This document shows positions 37,448 to 45,891 of a stretch of DNA of 64,000 nucleotides, in pieces. The stretch is taken from assembly GCA_023356605.1 (NCBI GenBank), contig JAKQYE010000001.1, positions 1-64,000 on the forward strand, written 5' to 3'. The stretch comes from Trichodesmium sp. MAG_R02 (lineage in GTDB: Bacteria > Cyanobacteriota > Cyanobacteriia > Cyanobacteriales > Microcoleaceae). The translations under genes and the position numbers were made by a program. Each line of letters begins with the position of its first letter. The first letter of the stretch is position 1. The notes beneath the pieces are model-generated. The model saw nothing but the letters and a program-made list of their open reading frames with translations. It ran no database searches and was not told the DNA's origin.

Positions 37448-37663
37448 CTATTTCTTAGGTTGGGTAGAAGGAAGTGAAACCCAATACAAATATTATCTAG
37501 GCTTTTCTGAAGGACTCCTTTGAGGGAGGAAGAAGGGAGCAGGGACTTAGAAGTCTAGAAGAATGGCAATAATAAAGGAGTTACTAGCAAGAATTGTCCC
37601 TTAATTTTTCTGTCATTATCCGCCCAAAATCCTAACTTTTTGAGCGGTTTGCCAGAAGAACTC

Positions 37664-37763
37664 CCCGAAAAATTTCCGAATGTTTCTTAGTAGAAAGAAT
37701 ACCCATAACCCAACTTATAAAAGGATAATTCAGTGTCCTAACATAACCTCCCAATACTTAGGG
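37664..37763 (-). pseudogene. Duplicated internal fragment of folC
   Basis: About 100 bp match folC 38046-38147 closely (shared blocks CCGAAAAATTTCCGAATGTT, ATACCCATAACCCAACTTAT and GGATAATTCAGTGTCCT) in the same orientation. There is no start or reading frame of its own. It lies 47 bp beyond the folC stop, inside a 363-bp gap with no other recognised feature. Confidence 0.85.
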
Positions 37764-37810
37764 AGTACCAACACAAACAACACCCAAGAAAAATTCCTAA
37801 CAATAGCAAT

Positions 37811-39073
37811 TTAGTTACTGTTAATTCTTAGAAAATGACCTAATAAATATAGAGAACCACATAAAACAATTAAATTTTTACTATCAGTAATAGATGCCTC
37901 TAAAGCCAGTGTTAAATGAGAATAAACTTGACAAAAGTCTAATTTTGTGCATATGTCCCGAGCTATGACCCTAAGTTGATTCACATCAGCCGAACTATGG
38001 TCAGGTACATGAACTAGATACAAGCGATCGCCTGGCTTAAGAAGTGCCCGAAAAATTTCCGAATGTTCCTTAGTAGACAGCATACCCATAACCCAACTTA
38101 TAGAGGGATAATTCAGTGTCCTGACATACCGTCCCAATGCTTGGGCCGCAGCAGCATTATGGGCACCATCAATTAATAACTGGCGATTTTGCCATGTAGT
38201 CCATTGCAAACGTCCAGGCCATTTGGTTTGAGCTATTCCTTGTTTAACCGCTGCGGTCGGAACCTCCCAACCTTGTGTTTCTAGCACTCTAACTGTGGCA
38301 ATGGCGATCGCTGAATTTATCAACTGCACATCTCCAAACAATGGCACTTTATATTCAATACCTTGATAAACAGCCACTGGCAATGAGTTATATTCCTGAC
38401 TTTCTTCCAATAATTCAGCAGGCTCTGCCCAAACAACAGGACATTCTAGTTCAGTGATACGTTTTTCTACTACTGTTTTTGCTTCTGGGGGTAAAACTCC
38501 AACTATAGCAGGACATCTTGGTTTAAGAATACCGGCCTTTTCCCCAGCAATATGACTTAAAGTAGGACCTAATCTTTGCCAATGTTCCCAACTAATAGAA
38601 GTAATAACAGTTACTATTGGTTGGTGACAAACATTTGTAGCATCTAGTCTACCTCCCAAACCAACTTCTACAACTGCCACATCTACTTCTTGTTGGGCAA
38701 AATATAACCAAGCTGCGGCAGTAATAACTTCAAACTGAGTAGGTGAAGGTTGTTCTGGTAGAATAGCTGCTTCTACTTCTTGTAATAATTGTTCCAAGAT
38801 ACTGGAGGAAATTTCTTGTTCGTTGAGGCAAATACGTTCTGTCCAGTCAACTAGATGAGGTGAAGTGTAACGTCCAACTTTATATCCTGCTGCTTTGAGA
38901 ATGGATAATAGGTAAGCACAGACGGAGCCCTTGCCATTTGTTCCGGCGATATGAATGATGGGTACTTGGAGATGAGGGTTGCCCAAATTATCTAGAAGTT
39001 GGTAGATACGTTCGAGGCCAAGCTCAATGCCGAAATGTTCAAAGCGTTTTAAAAAAGAGTCTATGGAATTCAC
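37811..39073 (-). CDS. folC: Folylpolyglutamate synthase / dihydrofolate synthase
   Basis: It adds glutamates to folates and, in bifunctional forms, makes dihydrofolate. The 420 residues follow the Mur-ligase fold: P-loop IHIAGTNGKGSVCAYLLSIL (about 41-60), VEVGLGGRLDATNV (about 136-149), the SWEHWQRLGPTLSHIAGEKA (about 160-179) carrying the carbamylated-lysine region, and LIDGAHNAAAAQALGRYVR (about 302-320). The motif DSFLKRFEHFGIELGLERI at the N-terminus is the usual folC start. Identification is firm. Confidence 0.96.
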   Translation of the reverse strand: MNSIDSFLKRFEHFGIELGLERIYQLLDNLGNPHLQVPIIHIAGTNGKGSVCAYLLSILKAAGYKVGRYTSPHLVDWTERICLNEQEISSSILEQLLQEVEAAILPEQPSPTQFEVITAAAWLYFAQQEVDVAVVEVGLGGRLDATNVCHQPIVTVITSISWEHWQRLGPTLSHIAGEKAGILKPRCPAIVGVLPPEAKTVVEKRITELECPVVWAEPAELLEESQEYNSLPVAVYQGIEYKVPLFGDVQLINSAIAIATVRVLETQGWEVPTAAVKQGIAQTKWPGRLQWTTWQNRQLLIDGAHNAAAAQALGRYVRTLNYPSISWVMGMLSTKEHSEIFRALLKPGDRLYLVHVPDHSSADVNQLRVIARDICTKLDFCQVYSHLTLALEASITDSKNLIVLCGSLYLLGHFLRINSN

Positions 39074-39765
39074 AGTTTTTTATGGCCATTAGTTATCAGC
39101 CACTAGCTTTCAGCTTTTCTTATTTACTTAAATCTTACCTTGTTTTCGATCTCTAGACTATTTCCAATACTTACTGTGCAACTTTAGGGGATCATGCTTT
39201 GTATCACGGAGTCCGTTTCATCAGAGAAACATCTCAGATAATAACTATAAGCATAAATGACACTTTGAGGAATTATCATATCCTTCCCACTGCTATGAAG
39301 TACATATAGCGGGTAAGATGCCGGGGCCACAAAAGTCTTACTATTTAGCCCCCAGATCTTGTCTATTCTATCCAAAATATGGGGATTGCAAAGTCATAAC
39401 TGATTAGAAGAATTGAAGAATGTGCGGATATTTCCAATAAAAGACAATTCATATCTAAAGTTTTAATACATCATCTTGTATTATGCAACACCGAAATATG
39501 TAGCTCCACTAATAGCAATACTTTTTGGGATTACCAAACTTATACTAAATCTGGTAATCATAAAGTATAATTTTAAAATTCCTCTTTAACCCTTTTGACT
39601 TCTGTCTTCAGCATAAGTACCTTACCTTCACGAGGTAAACTTTCTGTTTAAACCGGACTTGCTATAACTCATCTATAATTCCGTCCCAAATTGGTATCTG
39701 GGGATGGAAAACGCGGGTCTTCTGCCAAACTTTGATAAATTCGAGAACAAGCTGAATACTAATAA
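39074..39765. other. Intergenic between rsmI and folC, no gene seen
   Basis: A 63-codon minus frame at 39184-39375 has no recognised motif. No repeat copies were identified in this stretch. Confidence 0.5.
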
Positions 39766-40605
39766 CTATATTTTTAAAGCTATTTGATAAATTTTGCGAC
39801 GGGATAGGTTAATTTTTTGGGACAGTTGGCGACTAGCTTGGGAACGGGAAATTCCTTGGGCAAAAAGTTCTTGTAACTCCTGTTTAATAGTATCTTCTGA
39901 TAACACTGGTAGTTCTGGTTCAGCACCTGCAATGACAAGAGTAAATTCTCCTTTTGGTTGATTATTTTGATAATAAATAATTGCTTGTCCAACGGTACCA
40001 CGCCAAAATTCTTCATGGAGTTTTGTTAGTTCTCTTGCCAAAACTATTTTTCTATTTCCACCTAGTATTTTTGCTAAATCTTCTAGAGTTTGTAGTAGTT
40101 TATAAGGAGACTCATATAAAACTACGGTTTCTAATGAGTTAGATAATTTTTCTAGCTGCTCTTCCCGTAGTTTAATTTTGGTAGGTAAAAAACCGATAAA
40201 TATAAATTTGTTGGTGGGCAGGCCAGAGGCGCATAATGCTGTAATACTAGCAGTAACTCCTGGTATTGGTACTACAGAAATATTTGCTTCGACACAAACT
40301 TTTACTAATTCATATCCAGGATCAGATATTGCTGGCATTCCAGCATCGGTTACCAGAGCTATGGCTTTTCCTTGATTTAGTTTTTCTATTAATTCGGGTA
40401 TGCGACTTTGTTCATTATGTTGATGGTAACTTAATTGTGGGGTTAAGATTTGGAAATGTTGTAATAACTTGCTGGTGTGACGGGTATCCTCTGCAGCTAT
40501 TAAGTCAACTTCTTGTAATGTTTTAATTGCTCTAAATGTTGTGTCTTCTAGATTTCCTATCGGTGTACCAACAATGTAAAGGGTTCCTGAATTTACTTCA
40601 CTCAT
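39766..40605 (-). CDS. rsmI: 16S rRNA (cytidine-1402-2'-O)-methyltransferase
   Basis: RsmI methylates the ribose of C1402 in 16S rRNA using SAM. The 279 residues show the tetrapyrrole-methylase fold: GTLYIVGTPIGNLEDTTFRA (about 7-26), VDLIAAEDTRHTSKLL (about 33-48), ALVTDAGMPAISDPGYELV (about 78-96), VVPIPGVTASITALCASGLP (about 110-129) and FIGFLP. The C-terminal ISRSQASRQLSQKINLSRRKI is the helix-turn-helix-like tail of the family. Identification is firm. Confidence 0.97.
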   Translation of the reverse strand: MSEVNSGTLYIVGTPIGNLEDTTFRAIKTLQEVDLIAAEDTRHTSKLLQHFQILTPQLSYHQHNEQSRIPELIEKLNQGKAIALVTDAGMPAISDPGYELVKVCVEANISVVPIPGVTASITALCASGLPTNKFIFIGFLPTKIKLREEQLEKLSNSLETVVLYESPYKLLQTLEDLAKILGGNRKIVLARELTKLHEEFWRGTVGQAIIYYQNNQPKGEFTLVIAGAEPELPVLSEDTIKQELQELFAQGISRSQASRQLSQKINLSRRKIYQIALKI

Positions 40606-40823
40606 AATTTAACTATCCTACTACTTATTCCCTTGACCCCTTGTCAAGGAAAAAGTCATTCCAGCTTCTTATTGTTCAGAGTATTAATCATATGCTCAAA
40701 AAAATCTACTTAAAACTTATTAGTACAAATTAATAATGAAGTTTTCACCCTGATTGATAACTTTAATTATTTCTGATGCCAAACAATATCTGTATATTGA
40801 TTAAACTAATCTTATTTTTTGGT

Positions 40824-41252
40824 TTAGTTTAAGCTACTATTATTAGATTCCCAGTCTGGGCAACTTTCGTCCTCTACACCATAAGGGTGCATTCCACAAA
40901 CTAATACATTTCCTCCATAAACTTGACCATGATAGTGAATACATCCTCTACAGGCTGGATATTCTTCTGATGTAGGTTCTATATGATCAATAAAATAGTA
41001 GTCCATCTCTTCTTCCTGTGTATCAGGAGTGAAATCTGAGTAGACCTCAATTATTGGAGTAACTAAATCATTTAGATAGTCGTCTATTTCTGTAGTAACA
41101 CTAGCACTTATTTCTTCAGCAATTTCCTCAGAGAACTTTCCCCACTCATCAAAAACTTCTGAAATTTCTTCGGCCATTTCATCGAAGAAACTCTCTACCT
41201 CTAAAATGGCAGTTCCCATTACTTTAAAGAAGTTCTTTGACCAATATTCCAT
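40824..41252 (-). CDS. Conserved cyanobacterial protein with a Cys-rich C-terminus
   Basis: The 142-residue protein has an acidic helical first half (FFDEMAEEISEVFDEW, EEIAEEISASV) and a C-terminal cluster YPACRGCIHYHGQVYGGN, VCGMHPYGVED and CPDWE with four cysteines (CxxC, then C and C) that could bind a metal. From memory, similar small proteins are common in cyanobacteria, but I know of no function. It lies between rsmI and the phasin-like gene on the same strand. Confidence 0.75.
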   Translation of the reverse strand: MEYWSKNFFKVMGTAILEVESFFDEMAEEISEVFDEWGKFSEEIAEEISASVTTEIDDYLNDLVTPIIEVYSDFTPDTQEEEMDYYFIDHIEPTSEEYPACRGCIHYHGQVYGGNVLVCGMHPYGVEDESCPDWESNNSSLN

Positions 41253-41330
41253 TATATTATATTTCAGCTTTACTTGAAAATTTAGACTACCTATGTTCCT
41301 TATATCTGGCTATAATTCTTGGGTATAAAT

Positions 41331-41708
41331 TTATTCTTTTTGTAGGCGACGTAATTCTTCTTGTAACTTATGTACTTCTTGACGCATTTTATCTACTTCT
41401 GCAGGATGTTCCGAATCAGACAAATTCTCATCTTCCGAAAGAATCTCTATACGACGTGGTTCACTAGATCTCGTTTCTGGGGATGAATCTACAGGTACTT
41501 CCTGCATCATTGCTTTATTCATCATATCTTCCACAAATCTACGAGCCTCATCCGTGGTCATTTCACCACGCTTGACCATTTCATCTGCAAGTTTTTGAGC
41601 TTCTGTCCTTAGTTCTGTAAATTTCTGACCTGCTTTTTCCCCTGCATAGGAAGCTAATCCTACTCCTAGATAAACGGCCCTTTGAATAATTCCTCCAAAA
41701 TTATTCAT
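41331..41708 (-). CDS. Phasin-like helical protein
   Basis: The 125 residues are almost fully helical: a hydrophobic N-terminal turn (GIIQRAVYLGVGLASYAGEK, about 5-24), then amphipathic helix to about 70 (EAQKLADEMVKRGEMTTDEARR) and a C-terminal coiled coil (VDKMRQEVHKLQEELRRLQ). This matches small phasin-family or polyhydroxyalkanoate granule-associated proteins. The cyanobacterial versions are usually uncharacterised. It lies about 40 bp downstream of the SRP RNA on the same strand. Confidence 0.7.
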   Translation of the reverse strand: MNNFGGIIQRAVYLGVGLASYAGEKAGQKFTELRTEAQKLADEMVKRGEMTTDEARRFVEDMMNKAMMQEVPVDSSPETRSSEPRRIEILSEDENLSDSEHPAEVDKMRQEVHKLQEELRRLQKE

Positions 41709-41745
41709 ATAGTATATTTATCCTACAACTGTGTCTTTTAGGTTG

Positions 41746-41843
41746 GGTGACCCGGAGTCAACGCCTACCACAAGCATCCCGTGTTGCTGCTACCTTCCGG
41801 TCCTGACAAGGTTTGGGGGTTGTAGTCGCGCTGGTCCGAATCA
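41746..41843 (-). ncRNA. ffs: Signal recognition particle RNA (4.5S type)
   Basis: The minus strand contains TCAGGACCGGAAGGTAGCAG, which is the universal Ffh-binding domain IV (consensus GTCAGGTCCGGAAGGAAGCAG) closed by complementary flanks (GGACCAGCGCGACTAC with GTAGGCGTTGACTCCGGGTC). The size of about 98 nt fits the short bacterial SRP RNA. The ends are approximate. Confidence 0.92.
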
Positions 41844-41865
41844 ATTACTACTATAACACAATTTT

Positions 41866-42132
41866 TTATTCTGCAACTATGCACCATTGATAAATTTCAT
41901 AAGTTACGCAATTATTTTTAATGAGAGGGTCCTCGGCCACTATTTTTTCAGCTTCTGCCATAGATGAAGCCTCGAATAGTAACATTCCTCCTCCTCGTTT
42001 TCCCCAATAACCACTTTTGGCTTTATGTCCTTTAGCAATTAAATTTTGGACATAAGCTATGTGTTCCGATACATACTTGTCAAATATGGCTTTTTCGACT
42101 GTACCTTTTTCTATTTTGGCAAACCAAGGCAT
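41866..42132 (-). CDS. YciI-like small protein
   Basis: The 88 residues have the YciI (dimeric ferredoxin-like) pattern: MPWFAKIEKGTVEKAIFDKY, a central EHIAYVQNLIAKGHKAKSGY and the strand GMLLFEASSMAEAEKIVAED followed by PLIKNNCVTYEIYQW. The function of the family is not settled; some members have catalytic His/Asp, and a His is present in EHIAY. It begins 18 bp from the divergent start of the RNA-ligase-like gene. Confidence 0.85.
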   Translation of the reverse strand: MPWFAKIEKGTVEKAIFDKYVSEHIAYVQNLIAKGHKAKSGYWGKRGGGMLLFEASSMAEAEKIVAEDPLIKNNCVTYEIYQWCIVAE

Positions 42133-42149
42133 TTTAATTGAGGGATTTT

Positions 42150-42707
42150 ATGGGTCTATCAAAACGTCTACTATTTGTGGCTCTTGTGCCACCTGAAAAT
42201 ATTCAAAACCAAGTTACCGGAATTAAGGAACATTTCGCCCAACAGTATAATAGCAGTCATGCTTTAAAATCTGTGCCTCATATTACTTTACAGCCTCCTT
42301 TTAAATGGCCAACTACGGATTTAACTCTTTTGCAGGACTCTTTAGAGAATTTTGCTCAAAATTGTTCTACTTTTTCCATTACTTTATCTGGGTTTGCTGC
42401 TTTTGTGCCTCGTGTTATCTATATTAATGTTGTCAAGACTCCAGAACTATTAAAAATTCAACAGGACTTAATTGGATTTACAGAAACTACTCTAGGAATT
42501 GTACATCCCCCTTCTAAAATTCGCCCTTTTTCTCCTCATGTTACTGTGGCTTTTCGAGATTTAACTAAACAGAATTTTCGAGCAGCTTGGGTAGAGTTTC
42601 GGGAGAAAACCCTAGATTTGGAATTTAGGGCTTCTCAGTTAACTTTATTAATCCATAATGGTAAGCGGTGGGATCTTTGTAATGAGTTTCCTTTTCTCAG
42701 AATTTAA
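42150..42707 (+). CDS. 2'-5' RNA ligase / cyclic phosphodiesterase-like (2H family)
   Basis: The 2H enzymes act on 2',3'-cyclic or 2'-5' RNA ends. Both HxT motifs are seen: HITLQPPFKW (about 44-53) and HVTVAFRDL (about 129-137). The 185 residues end LRI. I start at the ATG at 42150, with GAGGG about 6 bp before it, rather than the TTG at 42138. The substrate is not predictable. It is divergent from the YciI-like gene. Confidence 0.85.
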   Translation: MGLSKRLLFVALVPPENIQNQVTGIKEHFAQQYNSSHALKSVPHITLQPPFKWPTTDLTLLQDSLENFAQNCSTFSITLSGFAAFVPRVIYINVVKTPELLKIQQDLIGFTETTLGIVHPPSKIRPFSPHVTVAFRDLTKQNFRAAWVEFREKTLDLEFRASQLTLLIHNGKRWDLCNEFPFLRI

Positions 42708-43612
42708 GGAGGGTGAATTAATAATTTTACTGAATGTCCAAGCATAATTTCCGACTTGTTACTCCAAGATTTCTTGCGGAGCTCCACAAAATAAAGATTA
42801 GGGTGTTTTTTTTACTGTTGAAGCTCTCCAACTTTTCCTAGACTCGAAATTATGGTTCTGTTAGGTTTCACTAGGTTAACTCTACTTACAATTATCTGAT
42901 TTTTTTAGCTGATCAGGACTTACGCAAAAGTTGAATTTTCCCACACTAAATGACTCTAGTGTAAAATCAGGGCGATCGCTTCCGGAAGATTTAGCGATCG
43001 CTACTACATCATATTTATTTTGAATTCAATAAATGTTTGCTACAAATTTAGAGAATTTTTTTGAGAACTCAGACCTCAGGAGTAAGGAATCACAATGAAT
43101 CACTTAAATATTATTTTTTAGGTCGGAAATTACTTGTTTGTTACTCGTTTAATTTGAGAGTAAACATAACCCCCAAAATTAGCTATAATTTTCTGATAAA
43201 TAAATGGCTGACCATAGGAAATTATATCTTTTCCCACTGGAGATAAATCTAAGTAAAAATCTACGTCTAACCAGAATGTTTTTAATATATTGGAATTATT
43301 ATTATAAATCAGTTTTAGAAATTTTATTAATTCATAAATTACACAAAGGGTTGGGTCTCAAAATTATATTTTTGCCCGAACCCCGTTAAATACAATATTA
43401 TACCAAGAGTAGAAAAAGGATGCTTTACTTAGGTAAAATCTCAATTATTAAGTAATCAACTTATCCCGAATAATATTTTAATAATCATGAGTCAATTAGT
43501 GTTAATTATTCTTATGTTTACCTCTTCCTAATTCCCCCAATGCTAGGATCAAAAAAAATGAAGCAAACATTCATGAAAATTGGTATAATACTCTATCTTT
43601 AGCCAATAGCAA
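42708..43612. other. Intergenic, no gene seen
   Basis: A single E end (CAGGACTTACGCAAAAG at about 42915) and HIP1 sites (near 42975 and 42995) are visible. Two overlapping 61-codon frames (43061-43389) lack any recognisable feature. Confidence 0.5.
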
Positions 43613-45076
43613 ATGCTTAAAAAATTCCTGAAACAAATTACAATTACTTTCTTGATTCTATTTATAAATCCATTAATAGCACTTAGCCAAGAAACGACCA
43701 CAAAAATTTGTCCGACAGAATTACCTAATGCTATTAATGCTGTAATAAATCCCCCAACTTTTAATCGCTCTCGGTGGGGTATTTTAGTGGAAACTTTATC
43801 TAGAAAAAGGAAAATTTATAGCCGAGATGCCGAATATTATTTCATCCCTGCTTCTACAGCCAAACTATTAACAACTGCAGCAGTATTACAACAACTAAAA
43901 CCTGATTTTAGAATTAGAACCTCTATTTATGGTGATGGGAAAGGTAATATATATATTATTGGAAGAGGAGACCCTAGTTTAACGAAAACTCAACTAAAAA
44001 GTTTGGCTGAACAACTAAAAGAGAAAGGTATAGAAAATATTAATCAACTAATTGCCGATGATACTTACTTTCAAGGAATCCCAGTTAATCCTAATTGGGA
44101 ATGGGAAGATGTTCAAGCAGGTTATGGGGCACCAATTAATAGTTTAATATTTAATCAAAATGCTATAGATTTAGTTCTATCACCTCAAGGTAATGGTGAA
44201 CCTTTAAAAGTTACTTTTGTTAATCCGGTGGAAAGCAAAAAATGGCAAATTGAAAATAATTCGGTGACTGTAGCCACAAATGAAAAAGAATTTGTTGAAG
44301 TAGGGCGAGATTTTATTCAACCAATAATTCGTATATCTGGACAACTCCGAATTGGCTCGGCATCGGAACCTGTTTATGTGGCAGTTGTAGAACCAGTGGA
44401 TAATTTTTTAAATAATTTTCGTCAGGTTTTAGAATTAGAAGGAATTAGGGTTTCTCGAATAGTCAAAAATTCACAAATAACTTCTAATTTAAACTTGACT
44501 GAATTAGCTTTTGTCGAGTCTCCCACAGTGGGGGAATTAATAGAGGAAGTGAATAAAAAAAGTAATAATATTTATGCAGAAGCTTTATTACGTCAACTGG
44601 GAGTTAAAAGTAGATTAGTTCCTAAGAAAAAATCTGATAATCAGACTTTGGCAAAAAGTTTGGAAGAGGTAAAAGTAATTTTAACTAGGTTAGGAGTTAC
44701 TCCCAATAGCTTTAGATTAAATGATGGTTCTGGTTTGTCTCGTCATAATTTAATTAGTCCGGAGGCTTTGGTACAAACTCTCAGAATAATGGCTAATTCT
44801 CCCTGGGCAAATATTTATAGAAATTCTTTGGCTGTGGGTGGTGTTAGTGGTACATTAAGTCGGCGTTTTAGAAATAGTTTTGCAGAAGGAAATGTACAAG
44901 CAAAAACAGGAACAATGAGTGGAATTTCTGGTTTATCAGGATATGTTGAACCTATTGATTTTGAACCTTTAGTTTTTAGTATTATTGTTAATCAATCTGA
45001 TTTAGAAACTAAAGATTTGAGAACTGCTATTGATAAAATTGTTTTGCTCTTGACTCAGTTAAAGTTTTGTGGTTAG
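43613..45076 (+). CDS. dacB: D-Ala-D-Ala carboxypeptidase/endopeptidase (PBP4, class C)
   Basis: PBP4-type enzymes trim and open peptidoglycan cross-links in the periplasm. The 487 residues have a signal peptide (1-26, hydrophobic FLILFINPLIALSQ) and the penicillin-binding motifs STAK in IPASTAKLLTTAAVL (about 78-92), SNN in EEVNKKSNNIYAEALLRQLG (about 310-329) and KTGT in VQAKTGTMSGISGLSGY (about 433-449). The stretch between motif 1 and 2 is the long insertion of the class C family. It has no cotranscribed neighbour. Confidence 0.92.
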   Translation: MLKKFLKQITITFLILFINPLIALSQETTTKICPTELPNAINAVINPPTFNRSRWGILVETLSRKRKIYSRDAEYYFIPASTAKLLTTAAVLQQLKPDFRIRTSIYGDGKGNIYIIGRGDPSLTKTQLKSLAEQLKEKGIENINQLIADDTYFQGIPVNPNWEWEDVQAGYGAPINSLIFNQNAIDLVLSPQGNGEPLKVTFVNPVESKKWQIENNSVTVATNEKEFVEVGRDFIQPIIRISGQLRIGSASEPVYVAVVEPVDNFLNNFRQVLELEGIRVSRIVKNSQITSNLNLTELAFVESPTVGELIEEVNKKSNNIYAEALLRQLGVKSRLVPKKKSDNQTLAKSLEEVKVILTRLGVTPNSFRLNDGSGLSRHNLISPEALVQTLRIMANSPWANIYRNSLAVGGVSGTLSRRFRNSFAEGNVQAKTGTMSGISGLSGYVEPIDFEPLVFSIIVNQSDLETKDLRTAIDKIVLLLTQLKFCG

Positions 45077-45180
45077 AAATTACATTTCCACCGCTCGTGA
45101 GGCAGAACCACTATATCTAGTAAAAGTTAACGGTTGTTCACCCCTAGAGATGGTGTATATTTTCATCTGTGTGGGTAAGC

Positions 45181-45424
45181 CAACTAGATGTGAACTGGTT
45201 GTGAACTGGTTCTGGCTCATCGCGAACTAGATGTGAACTGGTTGTGAACTGGTTCTGGCTCATCGCGAACTAGATGTGAACTGGTTGTGAACTAGTTCTG
45301 GCTCATCGTGAACTAGATGTGAACTGGTTGTGAACTGGTTCTGGCTCATCGTGAACTAGATGTGAACTGGTTGTGAGCTGGTTCTGGCTCATCGTGAACT
45401 AGATGTGAACTGGTTGTGAACTAA
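45181..45424. repeat. 43-bp tandem array, about 5.7 copies
   Basis: AACTAGATGTGAACTGGTTG starts at about 45182, 45225, 45268, 45311, 45354 and 45397, a strict 43-bp period. Each unit ends TCTGGCTCATCG. Copies differ at one or two bases. Confidence 0.95.
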
Positions 45425-45534
45425 TATTCCTGATTCTTCAGCAAATACAGTCATTCTGGTTAAGATTGAGACCAGGTCTTCTTGGCTTTAAAGGGTTTTA
45501 GCTGAAAAACTGTCCCATTCTTATTTGGAATGAC

Positions 45535-45679
45535 TATAGTAGTCCGCGCATAAGTTGCGACAAATCAAAAAGTAAATAAAACTTTTAAAACTCTTACCTA
45601 TTCTCTATTCTCTATTCCCTGTTTCCTGTTCCCTAAAAAACAGTGGGATTTTTGCCACGAATAAAATAGGATTGCTATA
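45535..45679 (-). repeat. Repeat family D copy, 145 bp, reverse orientation
   Basis: TATAGTAGTCCGCGC and AATAGGATTGCTATA bound the element. The interior ACTTTTAAAACTCTTACC matches the other two copies in reverse. Confidence 0.8.
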
Positions 45680-45891
45680 TATACTTAAATAATATAGCAA
45701 GATAGAAATTTAGACTTTTCAATTCAAGTATTTTTGGCCATAGTTCTAGATTGTAATTAAAGCCAATACTAATAAGTTAATAATTACCCCACTTTAAGAA
45801 TGCTTAGAATAGATATATGTGAGAATTGTAGAGAATAGATAGCTTAAATCTTATATAATTTATCTGCATGATTTTATAACTAAGAATTGAA

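Larger units (their letters stand above)
45077..45891. other. Repeat region upstream of the kinase/FGE gene
   Basis: It holds an eroded E end (GTGTGGGTAAGCC at about 45165), a 43-bp tandem array and a D copy. The last 200 bp before the gene have no recognised repeat and should contain its promoter. Confidence 0.5.

Noticed and set aside
39184-39375. 63-codon open frame between rsmI and folC
   Set aside because: No motif, no ribosome site and no context.
41746-41843. SRP RNA on the plus strand
   Set aside because: The GGAAGGTAGCAG domain IV motif is read on the minus strand; the plus strand shows only its complement.
45181-45424. CRISPR array at the 43-bp repeats
   Set aside because: There are no spacers; units are directly joined.
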